From Ulvibacter algarum (GTDB taxonomy: Bacteria > Bacteroidota > Bacteroidia > Flavobacteriales > Flavobacteriaceae), in assembly GCA_947488905.1 (NCBI GenBank), contig CANLBJ010000002.1:1-64000 (forward strand): a DNA stretch of 64,000 nucleotides, written 5' to 3'. The translations under genes were made by a program, and so were the position numbers. The notes under the pieces were generated by a model. It was not told where the DNA came from, ran no database searches, and saw only the letters and a program-made list of their open reading frames with translations. This document shows positions 48,094 to 57,083 of this stretch, piece by piece (positions within the stretch are counted from its first letter, which is position 1; every line of letters begins with the position of its first letter).

Positions 48094-49623
48094 ATGAACA
48101 AAAGACTTTTAGTTTTACTGCTCGTTTTTATGAGTTTATCCCTACTAGGGATAATTTTTGTTCAGGGGTATTGGATTAGAAATGCATACCTCACTACAGA
48201 AGATCAATATGTTACAAATATTAGAAATTCTCTAATTGATACGGCTAAAAAGATTCAATTAAAGGAATTAGATGAGTATTATTCAGTTTACTTTGATATT
48301 ATAGATAGCTCTGATAATAAGATTCCTCTTAGTGACCTAATTTATGCTTTACGTAAAGATAGTGGTACAGAGGAGTTACTTTTTTCTGAATCAGTTATTG
48401 AAGAAGACTTTAAATTATCCTCAAATTTAATTTTAGAAAAAAAAGACGTAAAAATAATAAATCAAATAAAGTCTAAAGTTGTAGAAGATATTACTGGAGG
48501 TCAAGATGAAAACTATTTAAGAAGTTTAAAACAATACGAGCGTAACCAGTTTGAAAGTGTATTTAAGCAAATATCATCAGAAACACCTATACATAAAAGA
48601 GTGTCTCAAAAAGATATTAGACTAATACTTGATCAAGAATTAGAAAAGCGTAGAGTAGATCCTGTCTATGAGTTTTCTGTTTTTAGTCACGACCTTGCTA
48701 CTAATGTTAGTACAGAAGATTTTTCACTTGATCCAGAAACAACTTATAGTGTAGCGTTGTTTGTAGACGAAAGATTAGAGCCAAAATATCAGCTCTTTGT
48801 TAATTTTGTAAATCAAGATAGAGTAGTTTTAGATAGTATATTAGGTATGGCAATCTTGTCGCTTATTTTTACTGCAGTAATTATTTTGGCATTTTATAGT
48901 GCCGTTAAGCAGATATTTCAACAACGTCAAATATCTCAAATAAAAACAGACTTTATAAATAATATGACCCACGAGTTTAAAACGCCAATAGCGACTATAA
49001 ACTTAGCATTAGATTCTCTTAAAAACCCAAAGGTTAAAGATAATAAGGAGTTTTTAGATCGTTACCTTGGTATGATTAGAGAAGAAAATAAAAGAATGCA
49101 CGCACAGGTAGAAAACGTGTTAAGAATCTCTAAGCTTGATAAGAACGAACTTGATTTACCTAAGGAGCGTGTTAAATTGCACGATGTTATAGAAGATGCA
49201 ATATCTCATGTGCAGCTTATTGTAGAGGACAGAAATGGATATGTAAATACTCATTTTGGAGCATTTAAAAGCTCTGTGTTAGCTAATGATTCTCACTTAA
49301 CAAATGTGATTGTCAATATTCTAGATAATGCTATTAAATATAGTGAGGATGCCCCAAAAATTGATGTATTGACAGAGAACGTAAAAGACTCTATCATACT
49401 CAAAATAAGAGATCAAGGAATAGGGATGTCTAAAGGAGCATCAAAAAAAATATTTGAAAAATTTTACAGAGTTTCTACAGGAGACGTTCATAATGTAAAA
49501 GGTCACGGTTTAGGGCTTGCATATGTAAAACAAATTCTAGACGATCACGACGCAGAAATTTACGTAGAATCTGAACCAAATAAAGGAACAACATTTATAA
49601 TTAAACTTCACTTAATAACTTAA
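48094..49623 (+). CDS. Sensor histidine kinase (RprX-like)
   Basis: 509 aa. Membrane spans at about 4-25 and 248-270 enclose a periplasmic sensor of about 220 residues. The HisKA domain has the phospho-accepting H293 in NNMTHEFKTPIATINLA, and the ATPase domain has NIVNILDNAIKYS, RDQGIGMS and GHGLGLAYVK. The layout resembles the RprX kinases of Bacteroidota. The signal is unknown. The response regulator follows 3 bp later. Confidence 0.93.
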   Translation: MNKRLLVLLLVFMSLSLLGIIFVQGYWIRNAYLTTEDQYVTNIRNSLIDTAKKIQLKELDEYYSVYFDIIDSSDNKIPLSDLIYALRKDSGTEELLFSESVIEEDFKLSSNLILEKKDVKIINQIKSKVVEDITGGQDENYLRSLKQYERNQFESVFKQISSETPIHKRVSQKDIRLILDQELEKRRVDPVYEFSVFSHDLATNVSTEDFSLDPETTYSVALFVDERLEPKYQLFVNFVNQDRVVLDSILGMAILSLIFTAVIILAFYSAVKQIFQQRQISQIKTDFINNMTHEFKTPIATINLALDSLKNPKVKDNKEFLDRYLGMIREENKRMHAQVENVLRISKLDKNELDLPKERVKLHDVIEDAISHVQLIVEDRNGYVNTHFGAFKSSVLANDSHLTNVIVNILDNAIKYSEDAPKIDVLTENVKDSIILKIRDQGIGMSKGASKKIFEKFYRVSTGDVHNVKGHGLGLAYVKQILDDHDAEIYVESEPNKGTTFIIKLHLIT

Positions 49624-49626
49624 TAT

Positions 49627-50343
49627 ATGGAAACTGAAAACAAAAAAATACTACTAGTAGAAGACGATCCAAATTTTGGAACTGTTCTTAAAGATTATTT
49701 ATACATGAATGACTACAATGTTACTCATGCAAAAAATGGAATGGAAGGTTTTGAGAAGTTTAAAAAAGACGATTATGATCTTTGTATTCTAGATGTAATG
49801 ATGCCATATAAAGATGGATTTACATTAGCAAAAGAGATTCGTGAAAAAAATGCAGAAGTGCCTATTATTTTCTTGACAGCAAAAGCTATGAAAGAAGATG
49901 TATTAAAAGGGTATAAAGTTGGGGCAGATGACTACCTTAATAAGCCTTTTGATAGTGAGGTTTTATTGATGAAAATTAAAGCAATAATACAGCGCAAAGC
50001 AACAGATAGTGTAGCAGATAGCAAACAGTTTGAATTTGAAATTGGTAATTTCTTCTTAAACTCAAAGCTACGTTTCTTAACATACAATAAAGAAAACCCA
50101 ATTAAGCTTTCTCCAAAAGAAAACGAATTATTACGTTTACTTGCGTTACATAAAAACGACTTAATGCCTAGAGAATTGGCATTAACAAAAATATGGCGTG
50201 ATGACAATTACTTCACTTCAAGAAGTATGGATGTTTATATAGCAAAACTGCGTAAATATCTAAGTAAAGAAGATGATGTTGAGATTATCAATATTCACGG
50301 AGAAGGATTTAGACTTCTAGTGAAAAGTGAAGTAGACAATTAA
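49627..50343 (+). CDS. OmpR-family response regulator (RprY-like)
   Basis: 238 aa. Receiver domain with the acidic pair near residue 13, phospho-acceptor D56 (LCILDVMMP) and the conserved Thr/Lys (FLTAKAM, LNKPFD). The C-terminal winged helix has LSPKENELLRLLALHKNDLMPRELAL and SRSMDVYIAKLRKYL. Cognate to the preceding kinase; targets unknown. Confidence 0.95.
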   Translation: METENKKILLVEDDPNFGTVLKDYLYMNDYNVTHAKNGMEGFEKFKKDDYDLCILDVMMPYKDGFTLAKEIREKNAEVPIIFLTAKAMKEDVLKGYKVGADDYLNKPFDSEVLLMKIKAIIQRKATDSVADSKQFEFEIGNFFLNSKLRFLTYNKENPIKLSPKENELLRLLALHKNDLMPRELALTKIWRDDNYFTSRSMDVYIAKLRKYLSKEDDVEIINIHGEGFRLLVKSEVDN

Positions 50344-50360
50344 TACTAGTATTTTAAAAT

Positions 50361-50393
50361 AAAAAAAGCGCCTTAATTTAGGGCGCTTTTTTT
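50361..50393. terminator. Bidirectional terminator shared by the response regulator and miaA
   Basis: AAAAAAAGCGCC-TTAATTTA-GGGCGCTTTTTTT is symmetric, with T tracts on both strands. Its right arm encodes the last residues (KKAP) of MiaA and its loop contains the miaA stop codon. Confidence 0.88.
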
Positions 50394-51289
50394 ATGATGT
50401 AATCTGTAATATCTTCTATGGGGGCTAAGTAATCAAACCACTTAATCTCTTCGTTTTTCTTAAACCACGTACCCTGTCTTTTTGCAAAACGCCTTGAGTT
50501 TTTCTTTATTTCTGAAATAGCAAACTCTTGACTAATAGTGCCATCAAAAAAACCAAAAAGCTCTCTATAGCCAACAGTCATTAAAGCATTCAAATTTCTG
50601 AAATTATATAACTCTTTAGCCTCGTCAATTAATCCTTCTTCAATCATTAAATCTACTCTGCGGTTAATTCTATCATAAATGATTTCTCTATCTGCATCGA
50701 GACCTATAAAAATAGTGTCAAATTCTCTGTTTGTATTCATTCCTTTTCTAAAAGAAGAATAAGGTTTCCCTGAAGTTTCAATAACCTCTAGAGCTCTAAT
50801 TAAACGTCTTGGGTTCTTAATATCTGCGCTCGCATAATACACAGGGTCTTTTTCTTTTAAGACTGCCTGTAGGCTTTCAATGCCTTTATCAAGTAGTTTT
50901 TTTTCTAGTTCTTCACGTTTACCTGCTGGTATTTCTGGAAAAGTATTTAAACCATAAATCACTGCATCTACGTATAGTCCAGAACCACCCACAAGAATAG
51001 CATACTTATTACTTCGGAAATACTCTGATAAAAAACCAATCGCTTCTTTTTCAAAATCACCCACTGTATAAGCTTCGTGTATACTTTTGTTATGTATAAA
51101 ATGATGTGGAGCTTGAGATAATTCTTCGGGAGTAGGGGCAGCGGTACCTATGCTCATTTCTTTATAAAACTGACGAGAATCAGCAGATAATATTTCCGAA
51201 GAAAAATGTTTTGCTAATTTTATAGAAAGAGCTGTTTTACCAATGGCCGTTGGGCCAACTATGCATATTAATGTAGGCTTTTTAGACAT
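50378..51289 (-). CDS. miaA: tRNA dimethylallyltransferase
   Basis: 303 aa. P-loop GPTAIGKTALSI, the substrate motif SADSRQFY, and HHFIHNK. Adds the isopentenyl group to N6 of A37 in tRNAs reading UNN codons. Its start overlaps the end of the ion channel gene by 8 bp. It ends within the terminator of the convergent response regulator. Confidence 0.96.
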   Translation of the reverse strand: MSKKPTLICIVGPTAIGKTALSIKLAKHFSSEILSADSRQFYKEMSIGTAAPTPEELSQAPHHFIHNKSIHEAYTVGDFEKEAIGFLSEYFRSNKYAILVGGSGLYVDAVIYGLNTFPEIPAGKREELEKKLLDKGIESLQAVLKEKDPVYYASADIKNPRRLIRALEVIETSGKPYSSFRKGMNTNREFDTIFIGLDADREIIYDRINRRVDLMIEEGLIDEAKELYNFRNLNALMTVGYRELFGFFDGTISQEFAISEIKKNSRRFAKRQGTWFKKNEEIKWFDYLAPIEDITDYIIKKAP

Positions 51290-52154
51290 TGTCTTCTATG
51301 ATATCTTCTGGGTGTAAGTGCGTACCACAGCGGTGACAAAAATCTGCGTCGTCACGGTGTTTATCAGCGCCACATTCTCTACAAGCTTGAGAGTTTACAT
51401 GTACATAATTCTCATCATCTGGTTTTAGTTTGCCAGTAGTTTTTGCATACTCTGCGCTCACAATACCAGTGGGTACTGCTATAATACCATAACCCATAAT
51501 CATAATAAATGCGGCAATCAATTGACCTAAAGGTGTTACTGGAGCGATATCCCCAAACCCAACTGTGGTAAGGGTTACAATACACCAGTACACGCTAATA
51601 GGAATACTAACAAAGCCACTTTCTTCTCCTTCTACTAGATACATAACTGTACCAGCTATAATAGAGATAATGAGTACAAAAAATAGAAATACTAATATTT
51701 TTGCCTTACTATCATTTAATGCTTTAGTTAGTTTATTTGCTTCACCAAGATATCTAGTTACTTTTAATATCCTGAAAACTCGCAATAGTCTTAACGCACG
51801 CACTGTAAGTAAAACGTTACTACCCACTAAAATAAACGATAAATAAAGCGGAATTGTAGAAAGAAAATCTATAATCCCATAAAAACTAAAGATGTATTGA
51901 GATGGTTTTTTTATTGTGATAACTCTCGCGATATACTCAAAAGTAAAAAAGATAGTAATCACCCACTCACCATAGTATAAAATGTCATACACCTCTTTGG
52001 GGAAGCCTTTAACGCTCTCTAGCATTACAAAAATAACACTTACTAAAATTAATATAAGTAGTACAACGTCAAACAGTTTACCCATAGGAGTATCTGCTTC
52101 ATAAATAATAGTGTGAAGTTTGCTTTTCCAGGCTGCTGTGTTTGTAGATTTCAA
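51282..52154 (-). CDS. Voltage-gated-type ion channel with C-terminal zinc ribbon
   Basis: 290 aa with six membrane spans. The S4-like helix RALRLLRVFRILKVTRYL carries regularly spaced Arg residues, and the selectivity filter TLTTVGFGD is that of a K+ channel. The cytoplasmic tail holds two CxxC pairs (C258/C261 and C273/C276, CRECGADKHRDDADFCHRC), a small zinc ribbon. Potassium selectivity is inferred from the filter. The ribbon's role is unknown. Confidence 0.9.
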   Translation of the reverse strand: MKSTNTAAWKSKLHTIIYEADTPMGKLFDVVLLILILVSVIFVMLESVKGFPKEVYDILYYGEWVITIFFTFEYIARVITIKKPSQYIFSFYGIIDFLSTIPLYLSFILVGSNVLLTVRALRLLRVFRILKVTRYLGEANKLTKALNDSKAKILVFLFFVLIISIIAGTVMYLVEGEESGFVSIPISVYWCIVTLTTVGFGDIAPVTPLGQLIAAFIMIMGYGIIAVPTGIVSAEYAKTTGKLKPDDENYVHVNSQACRECGADKHRDDADFCHRCGTHLHPEDIIEDNV

Positions 52155-52193
52155 TGATAGGGATTTATATATAGTAAATGTAACGAAGTTTAT

Positions 52194-53609
52194 TTAATTA
52201 CTATTGCTACTCTCTAGCTTAACAATCTTTAGTGCTTTTTTTCTTCTTAGGTAAGATTGAATAATAAATTGTGAATCTCTATTATTTTTCATGGGTTTAA
52301 TAATAGATTTTAATATTTCTGGTTTGGTAATTTGGTGATTTAAATTATAATACCCATACCCTTTAAAAGTACCGTCTTTTATATAAATTACAGATCGCTC
52401 ATCTGTATTTCTACCTTTATCAATGATTAGCATATCTTGACTACTATAGCTGTGTTTATCTAAAAATTGTTGTACTCTAGCATTGTATTCTTCTGGTGCT
52501 TCTTCTTGTATACAAGCACCTTCGCATTCTTTTATGCCATAATTAAAACAAGGTCCGGTGGTTTTTTCAAAACCAGATAAACGTTGACATAAATTAAATT
52601 TTTCTATATAACGAGCTAGATTTTCTTTTGCAGAATTAGAATTAGAAAAAGTAGTTATTGCTTTTTTTCTATTATCAGCTTTTTCAATTTTTAAATTTAT
52701 ATAACCATCATCGTCAATAAAAGATTCTAATTGGTAATTAAAAATAGATCTTTTTAATGCTCTATTAAATTTAGGTCTGTGTCTTTTTATTTGGTCATTT
52801 TCTTCTAACAATGCAATAAGCTCGCTTCCGGTTTTCTCTATAGAAATAGATGCAACCTTAAGTTGTATTTCTTTAGATTTTCTATTGTCGTTTGTAAAAT
52901 GTTGCGTGAGTCTTTTTTTAATATTTTTACTTTTGCCTATGTAGAGTATTGTTCCTTTGTCATCATACATATAATAAACTCCAGTGTCTGATGTAGCCTC
53001 TTTTATGAGATCTAGCAACTTTGTGTTAAGCTCTAACTTAGGCGCTTTTTTAATTGCTGCTTTTACTATTTCTTTATTAGTATCTCTAAGCAATAGCATT
53101 TTAAAAAGTGCAACAGTCGCCTTTGCATCACCCTGCGCTCTATGTCTATCTGTAAGTGGAATACCAAGAGATTTTACAAGTTTACCTAAACTGTAAGAAG
53201 GCATATCTGGAATTAAATTTTTTGCTAGCTCAACTGTACAAAGAGTCTCAAGATCAAAATTAAAACCTAAGCGATCAAATTCTGTAGTTAAAATTCTATT
53301 GTCAAACTGTGCATTATGCGCTACAAGAATGCAATCTTTTGTGATCTCAACAACACGTTTTGCTATCTCATAAAACTTTGGGGCATTCTTTAACATGGCA
53401 CTATTAATACCTGTAAGATTTACCACAAATGGTTGTATAGGGCGCTCAGGATTTACAAGGCTACAAAATTGATCTACTACTTTCTCACCGTCAAAACGGT
53501 AGATTGCAATCTCTGTAATCCCTTCTTCGTTATATTTCCCTCCGGTAGTTTCTATGTCTAAAATTGCGTAATTCAATGGCTTATTATTAATTGTAATTTC
53601 TTGCTCCAA
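52194..53609 (-). CDS. DnaQ-type exonuclease fused to a UvrC-type GIY-YIG nuclease
   Basis: 471 aa. The N-terminal domain (LNYAILDIETTGGKYNEEGITEIAI ... VAHNAQFDNRIL ... HRAQGDAKAT) carries the DEDDh 3'-5' exonuclease motifs. From about residue 210 a GIY-YIG domain follows (TGVYYMYDDKGTILYIGKSKNIKKRL), with a later CPYGIKE-like Cys cluster (GPCFNYGIKECEGAC). Likely DNA repair, related to Cho/UvrC-like proteins. Overlaps yggS by 23 bp. Confidence 0.9.
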   Translation of the reverse strand: MEQEITINNKPLNYAILDIETTGGKYNEEGITEIAIYRFDGEKVVDQFCSLVNPERPIQPFVVNLTGINSAMLKNAPKFYEIAKRVVEITKDCILVAHNAQFDNRILTTEFDRLGFNFDLETLCTVELAKNLIPDMPSYSLGKLVKSLGIPLTDRHRAQGDAKATVALFKMLLLRDTNKEIVKAAIKKAPKLELNTKLLDLIKEATSDTGVYYMYDDKGTILYIGKSKNIKKRLTQHFTNDNRKSKEIQLKVASISIEKTGSELIALLEENDQIKRHRPKFNRALKRSIFNYQLESFIDDDGYINLKIEKADNRKKAITTFSNSNSAKENLARYIEKFNLCQRLSGFEKTTGPCFNYGIKECEGACIQEEAPEEYNARVQQFLDKHSYSSQDMLIIDKGRNTDERSVIYIKDGTFKGYGYYNLNHQITKPEILKSIIKPMKNNRDSQFIIQSYLRRKKALKIVKLESSNSN

Positions 53610-54249
53610 AAATAGAACTCCCTATGCGTACCATGGTACTTCCTTCTGCAATTGCTATTTTAAAATCAGCACTCATCCCCATTGATAGTTGGGTTAATTG
53701 CGGGTAATCTTTTTGCAAGGTATCAAAACAACTTTTTAAAACTTTAAATTCTGAAATAATCTGATCTTGATTATCTGTAAAAGTTGCCATACCCATAAGG
53801 CCAATAATCTTGATATTCTTTAAATCTTGTAAATTTTCTGAAGTAAGTAGGGCAGTAGTATCTTCTTGAGACAGTCCAAATTTACTGTCTTCATCTGCGA
53901 TTTTTACTTGTAAAAGACAGTTAATGGTTCTGTTATTTTTTAATGCTTCTTTGTTTATTTCTTTAAGTAACTTAAGACTGTCAACGGCGTGAATAAGGTT
54001 GACAAAAGGTGCCATGTATTTTACCTTATTGCGTTGTACGTGCCCTATCATGTGCCATTCAATATCTTTGGGCATTTCTTCCCATTTTGCAGCCATCTCT
54101 TGTATTTTGTTTTCGCCAAAAATACGTTGACCTACCTCATAAGCTTCCATCAAGTCGCTTACAGGTTTTGTTTTTGAAACCGCGACTAGTGTAACGCCTT
54201 CTGGCATCTGCTCACGATATTTTTTTATATTTTCTGAAATATGACTCAT
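53587..54249 (-). CDS. YggS/PLPBP-family pyridoxal phosphate-binding protein
   Basis: 220 aa. The PLP lysine is K26 in LVAVSKTKP, with FGENKIQEMAAKW, WHMIGHVQRNK and the late SMGMSADFKIAIAEGSTMVRIGSSIFG. It keeps vitamin B6 levels balanced and has no known catalytic activity. It follows the DUF1015 gene by 12 bp. Confidence 0.95.
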   Translation of the reverse strand: MSHISENIKKYREQMPEGVTLVAVSKTKPVSDLMEAYEVGQRIFGENKIQEMAAKWEEMPKDIEWHMIGHVQRNKVKYMAPFVNLIHAVDSLKLLKEINKEALKNNRTINCLLQVKIADEDSKFGLSQEDTTALLTSENLQDLKNIKIIGLMGMATFTDNQDQIISEFKVLKSCFDTLQKDYPQLTQLSMGMSADFKIAIAEGSTMVRIGSSIFGARNYN

Positions 54250-54261
54250 TAAATTTTGGTG

Positions 54262-55500
54262 TTAAAACTCATAAATAGTTACGCCACTTCTAAGTTTGGG
54301 TTCTATGTAAGTGCTCTTGGGTGGCATTTTTAGATTTTCATCAGCAATCTGCTTCATCTCTTTTATATTAACAGGTAACAACCCAAAACCTACAGTATAT
54401 TCTCCCGTGTCTACAGCTGTTTTTACAAATGCAAGATCATTTTTACCGTGAGAATAGGCAATACGTTTATCATTACGTACATCTGTAATGCCTAAAATGG
54501 GCTCGAGTACGGTTTTAAAAAGTATATGAGTGTCTAGGCTATCAAGGGCATTAGTGATTTTATAATTATCTTTTCTTAAGTAAAGACTGTAAAAACTACC
54601 ATCAAGGTACATACTAAAATGTTGTTTTTTTGAAGGTTTATAATATTCAAAACCGCGTTTTTCAATTCTAAAAACAGCGTCTAGTTGTATTAAAAACTCT
54701 TCTTTGCTTAAACCATTGAGGTCTTTAACAAGACGATTAAACTCAAATATTTTTAATTCGCTTTCAGGTATAAGAAGACTCATAAAATAATTGTAGCTCT
54801 CTTTTCCTGTATGTGCTTTATTATTTTCTTTAGATTTTTTTGCAAGCAAATAAGAAGAAGAACATCTATGATGACCATCTGCAATATATAATGAATCCAT
54901 TTCTTTAAAAGCAGATTCTATTTGGTTTAAAATAGCTGTATCTGCTACAGGCCAGAGGTAGTGTGTATCACGATAAGTTGTCGTAAACTCATAATCTGGA
55001 CGGTCTTTCATTACCTCTTTAATAATACTAGCAAGTGCTGCATTATCTGGATAGGTGAGCAATACAGGTTCTGCATTAAAACCTACTGTTTGTAAATACT
55101 CTACAAATATATCTTCTTTATATTCTAAGGTATCTTCGTGTTTTTTAATTACATTGTCTTCATAGTCTTGTGTGCTTGCAGCCGCCACAATGCCATTAAA
55201 AACGCTACCGTCACGGTTTACAATACGGTAAATATAAAAGCTAGCTTCTTTGTCTTTTACAAAAAACTCATCTTCCTTAAATTCTTGATACCTATTACGT
55301 ACAAGTGAGTATCTCTCTGTACCGCTTATTACTTTGTCATATTTATAACCAGGGTTTACTATATGTAAAAAAGAAAATGGATTATCCCTCAATCTAGACT
55401 CACGTTGCTCAATACTATAGCTGTCATATGAGCGCGCAGCGATTAAGCTCACTTTATCACGTGTAGGTCTCACTGCTTTAAAAGGTAAGATATGTGCCAT
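54262..55500 (-). CDS. DUF1015-family protein
   Basis: 412 aa, with the family start (ILPFKAVRPTRDKVSLIAARSYDSYS), NPFSFLHIVNP, IADGHHRCSSSYLLAKK and a late FGLLPVNIKEMKQIADENLKMPPKSTYIEPKLRSG. A biochemical role is not established. It is placed within a tightly packed minus-strand operon, 1 bp from the M23 lipoprotein gene. Confidence 0.88.
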   Translation of the reverse strand: MAHILPFKAVRPTRDKVSLIAARSYDSYSIEQRESRLRDNPFSFLHIVNPGYKYDKVISGTERYSLVRNRYQEFKEDEFFVKDKEASFYIYRIVNRDGSVFNGIVAAASTQDYEDNVIKKHEDTLEYKEDIFVEYLQTVGFNAEPVLLTYPDNAALASIIKEVMKDRPDYEFTTTYRDTHYLWPVADTAILNQIESAFKEMDSLYIADGHHRCSSSYLLAKKSKENNKAHTGKESYNYFMSLLIPESELKIFEFNRLVKDLNGLSKEEFLIQLDAVFRIEKRGFEYYKPSKKQHFSMYLDGSFYSLYLRKDNYKITNALDSLDTHILFKTVLEPILGITDVRNDKRIAYSHGKNDLAFVKTAVDTGEYTVGFGLLPVNIKEMKQIADENLKMPPKSTYIEPKLRSGVTIYEF

Positions 55501-55501
55501 A

Positions 55502-56095
55502 TTAATGTGTGTTTATAAATAGAGTAGGGTCAAGGTAACCTTCTGTGTTTTCAGAGTAGCCACCACCTATATCCATATTAATTTTATCTCTTATCTCTAG
55601 ATGTAAGTGTGCAAGATATATACCATCTGCGTTGCCTATGGTACCTATTTTTAATCCTTTACTTATTTCTTGTCCTTCTTTTACAACTATGCTATAAAGG
55701 TGTGCATAAATAGACTCATATAGAACACCGTCTTGTTTGTGTAAAATACGAACCACGTTACCCCAACCTCCGCCTAGATTTTCTGCGGAAATAACCACAC
55801 CATTACCAATAGTGAATACATTATCACCAAGGTCTGTATTGCCGCCACCAGTACCATTCCAGTCATCACCTAAATGATAATTCTCGCCAAAAGCTTGTGC
55901 ATTATAATACCCCTTTGCTTTTGGTTTCCCTACTGGAAAATCAAAGTCTTTTGTTTCTAGAGGTGTTTTAATACTTGGTGCTTCAATAATAGGTTGAGTT
56001 ACTTTTTCTGCTATTACAACATCTTTCTCTTTTTGCTCCTTACAGCTAATAAAGACCATTGGGACAAGAAAGAGAAAGATGTTGAATTTAGACAA
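55502..56095 (-). CDS. M23-type peptidase lipoprotein
   Basis: 197 aa. The lipobox is FISC after MSKFNIFLFLVPMV. The LytM/M23 domain has YHLGDDWNGTGGG and HLHLEIRD, providing zinc ligands His, Asp and His. It would cleave peptidoglycan peptide cross-links in the envelope. The start is TTG: no in-frame ATG exists between the upstream stop and this codon, and the next ATG would cut the signal peptide. A TTCGGAAA motif is right next to the start. Confidence 0.88.
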   Translation of the reverse strand: MSKFNIFLFLVPMVFISCKEQKEKDVVIAEKVTQPIIEAPSIKTPLETKDFDFPVGKPKAKGYYNAQAFGENYHLGDDWNGTGGGNTDLGDNVFTIGNGVVISAENLGGGWGNVVRILHKQDGVLYESIYAHLYSIVVKEGQEISKGLKIGTIGNADGIYLAHLHLEIRDKINMDIGGGYSENTEGYLDPTLFINTH

Positions 56096-56109
56096 TTTCC
56101 GAAGTGAAA

Positions 56110-57000
56110 TTATTTAGTGAACTGACTAGAAACAACCTCTGCCTTTCTGTTTTCTGAATAATCATAAAAACCTTCGCCGCTTTTTGCTCCTTTTTTACCA
56201 GCCATCACCATATTTACAAGTAACGGGCAAGGTGCGTATTTAGGGTTTTTAAAGCCATCATGCATCACATTAAGAATAGAAAGACAAACGTCAAGGCCAA
56301 TAAAATCTGCAAGAGCAAGAGGTCCCATAGGGTGTGCCATACCTAACATCATTACTGTATCAATCTCTTTTACGCCAGCAACACCATTGTAAAGTGTTTC
56401 TATCGCTTCATTTATCATAGGCATTAAGATACGGTTTGCTACAAAACCTGGGTAATCGTTAACCTCTACAGGCACTTTACCTAAAGTTTTTGACATCTCT
56501 TCAACGATTTTATACGTTTCTGTACTTGTGCTATATCCTTTAATAATTTCTACCAGTTTCATAATAGGTACTGGGTTCATAAAGTGCATCCCGATTACCA
56601 TTTCTGGGCGAGATGTTACCGCAGCAATCTGAGTGATAGAGATAGAAGAGGTATTTGTTGCTAGAATTGTATTTTTAGGGCATAAAGTGTCAAGGTCTTT
56701 AAAAATCTTTAGCTTTAAATCAAGATTTTCAGTAGCTGCTTCAATCACTAAATCTGCATTTTTAACACCTTCTGCCATGTCTGTGTAGGTGCTAATGTTT
56801 GCTAGTGTGTTTGCTTTATCATCTTCTGTGATACGCTCTTTTGCTACCATCCTGTCAAGATTTTTAGCGATGGTTGCCATCCCTCTATCTATTGAGGCTT
56901 GAGTGATTTCTATTAATTGTACTTTAAAACCTTTTTGAGCAAAGGTGTGGGCAATACCATTACCCATTGTTCCTGCTCCTATAATTGCTACGTTTTTCAT
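56110..57000 (-). CDS. 3-hydroxybutyryl-CoA dehydrogenase
   Basis: 296 aa. NAD-binding GAGTMGNGIAHTFAQKG at the N-terminus, catalytic His-Glu region in IGMHFMNPVPIMKLVEII, and C-terminal domain with GFVANRILMPMINEAIE and HPMGPLALADFIGLD. Oxidises 3-hydroxyacyl-CoA to the 3-keto form, or the reverse. It heads a long minus-strand cluster. Confidence 0.95.
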   Translation of the reverse strand: MKNVAIIGAGTMGNGIAHTFAQKGFKVQLIEITQASIDRGMATIAKNLDRMVAKERITEDDKANTLANISTYTDMAEGVKNADLVIEAATENLDLKLKIFKDLDTLCPKNTILATNTSSISITQIAAVTSRPEMVIGMHFMNPVPIMKLVEIIKGYSTSTETYKIVEEMSKTLGKVPVEVNDYPGFVANRILMPMINEAIETLYNGVAGVKEIDTVMMLGMAHPMGPLALADFIGLDVCLSILNVMHDGFKNPKYAPCPLLVNMVMAGKKGAKSGEGFYDYSENRKAEVVSSQFTK

Positions 57001-57083
57001 ACTTATTGTCCGTCTAAGCGGTGATGTTTTTAATTGAATTATATATTTTTTTTTTGAAGAGTAGTTAAATAGAGGTTTGTAAA

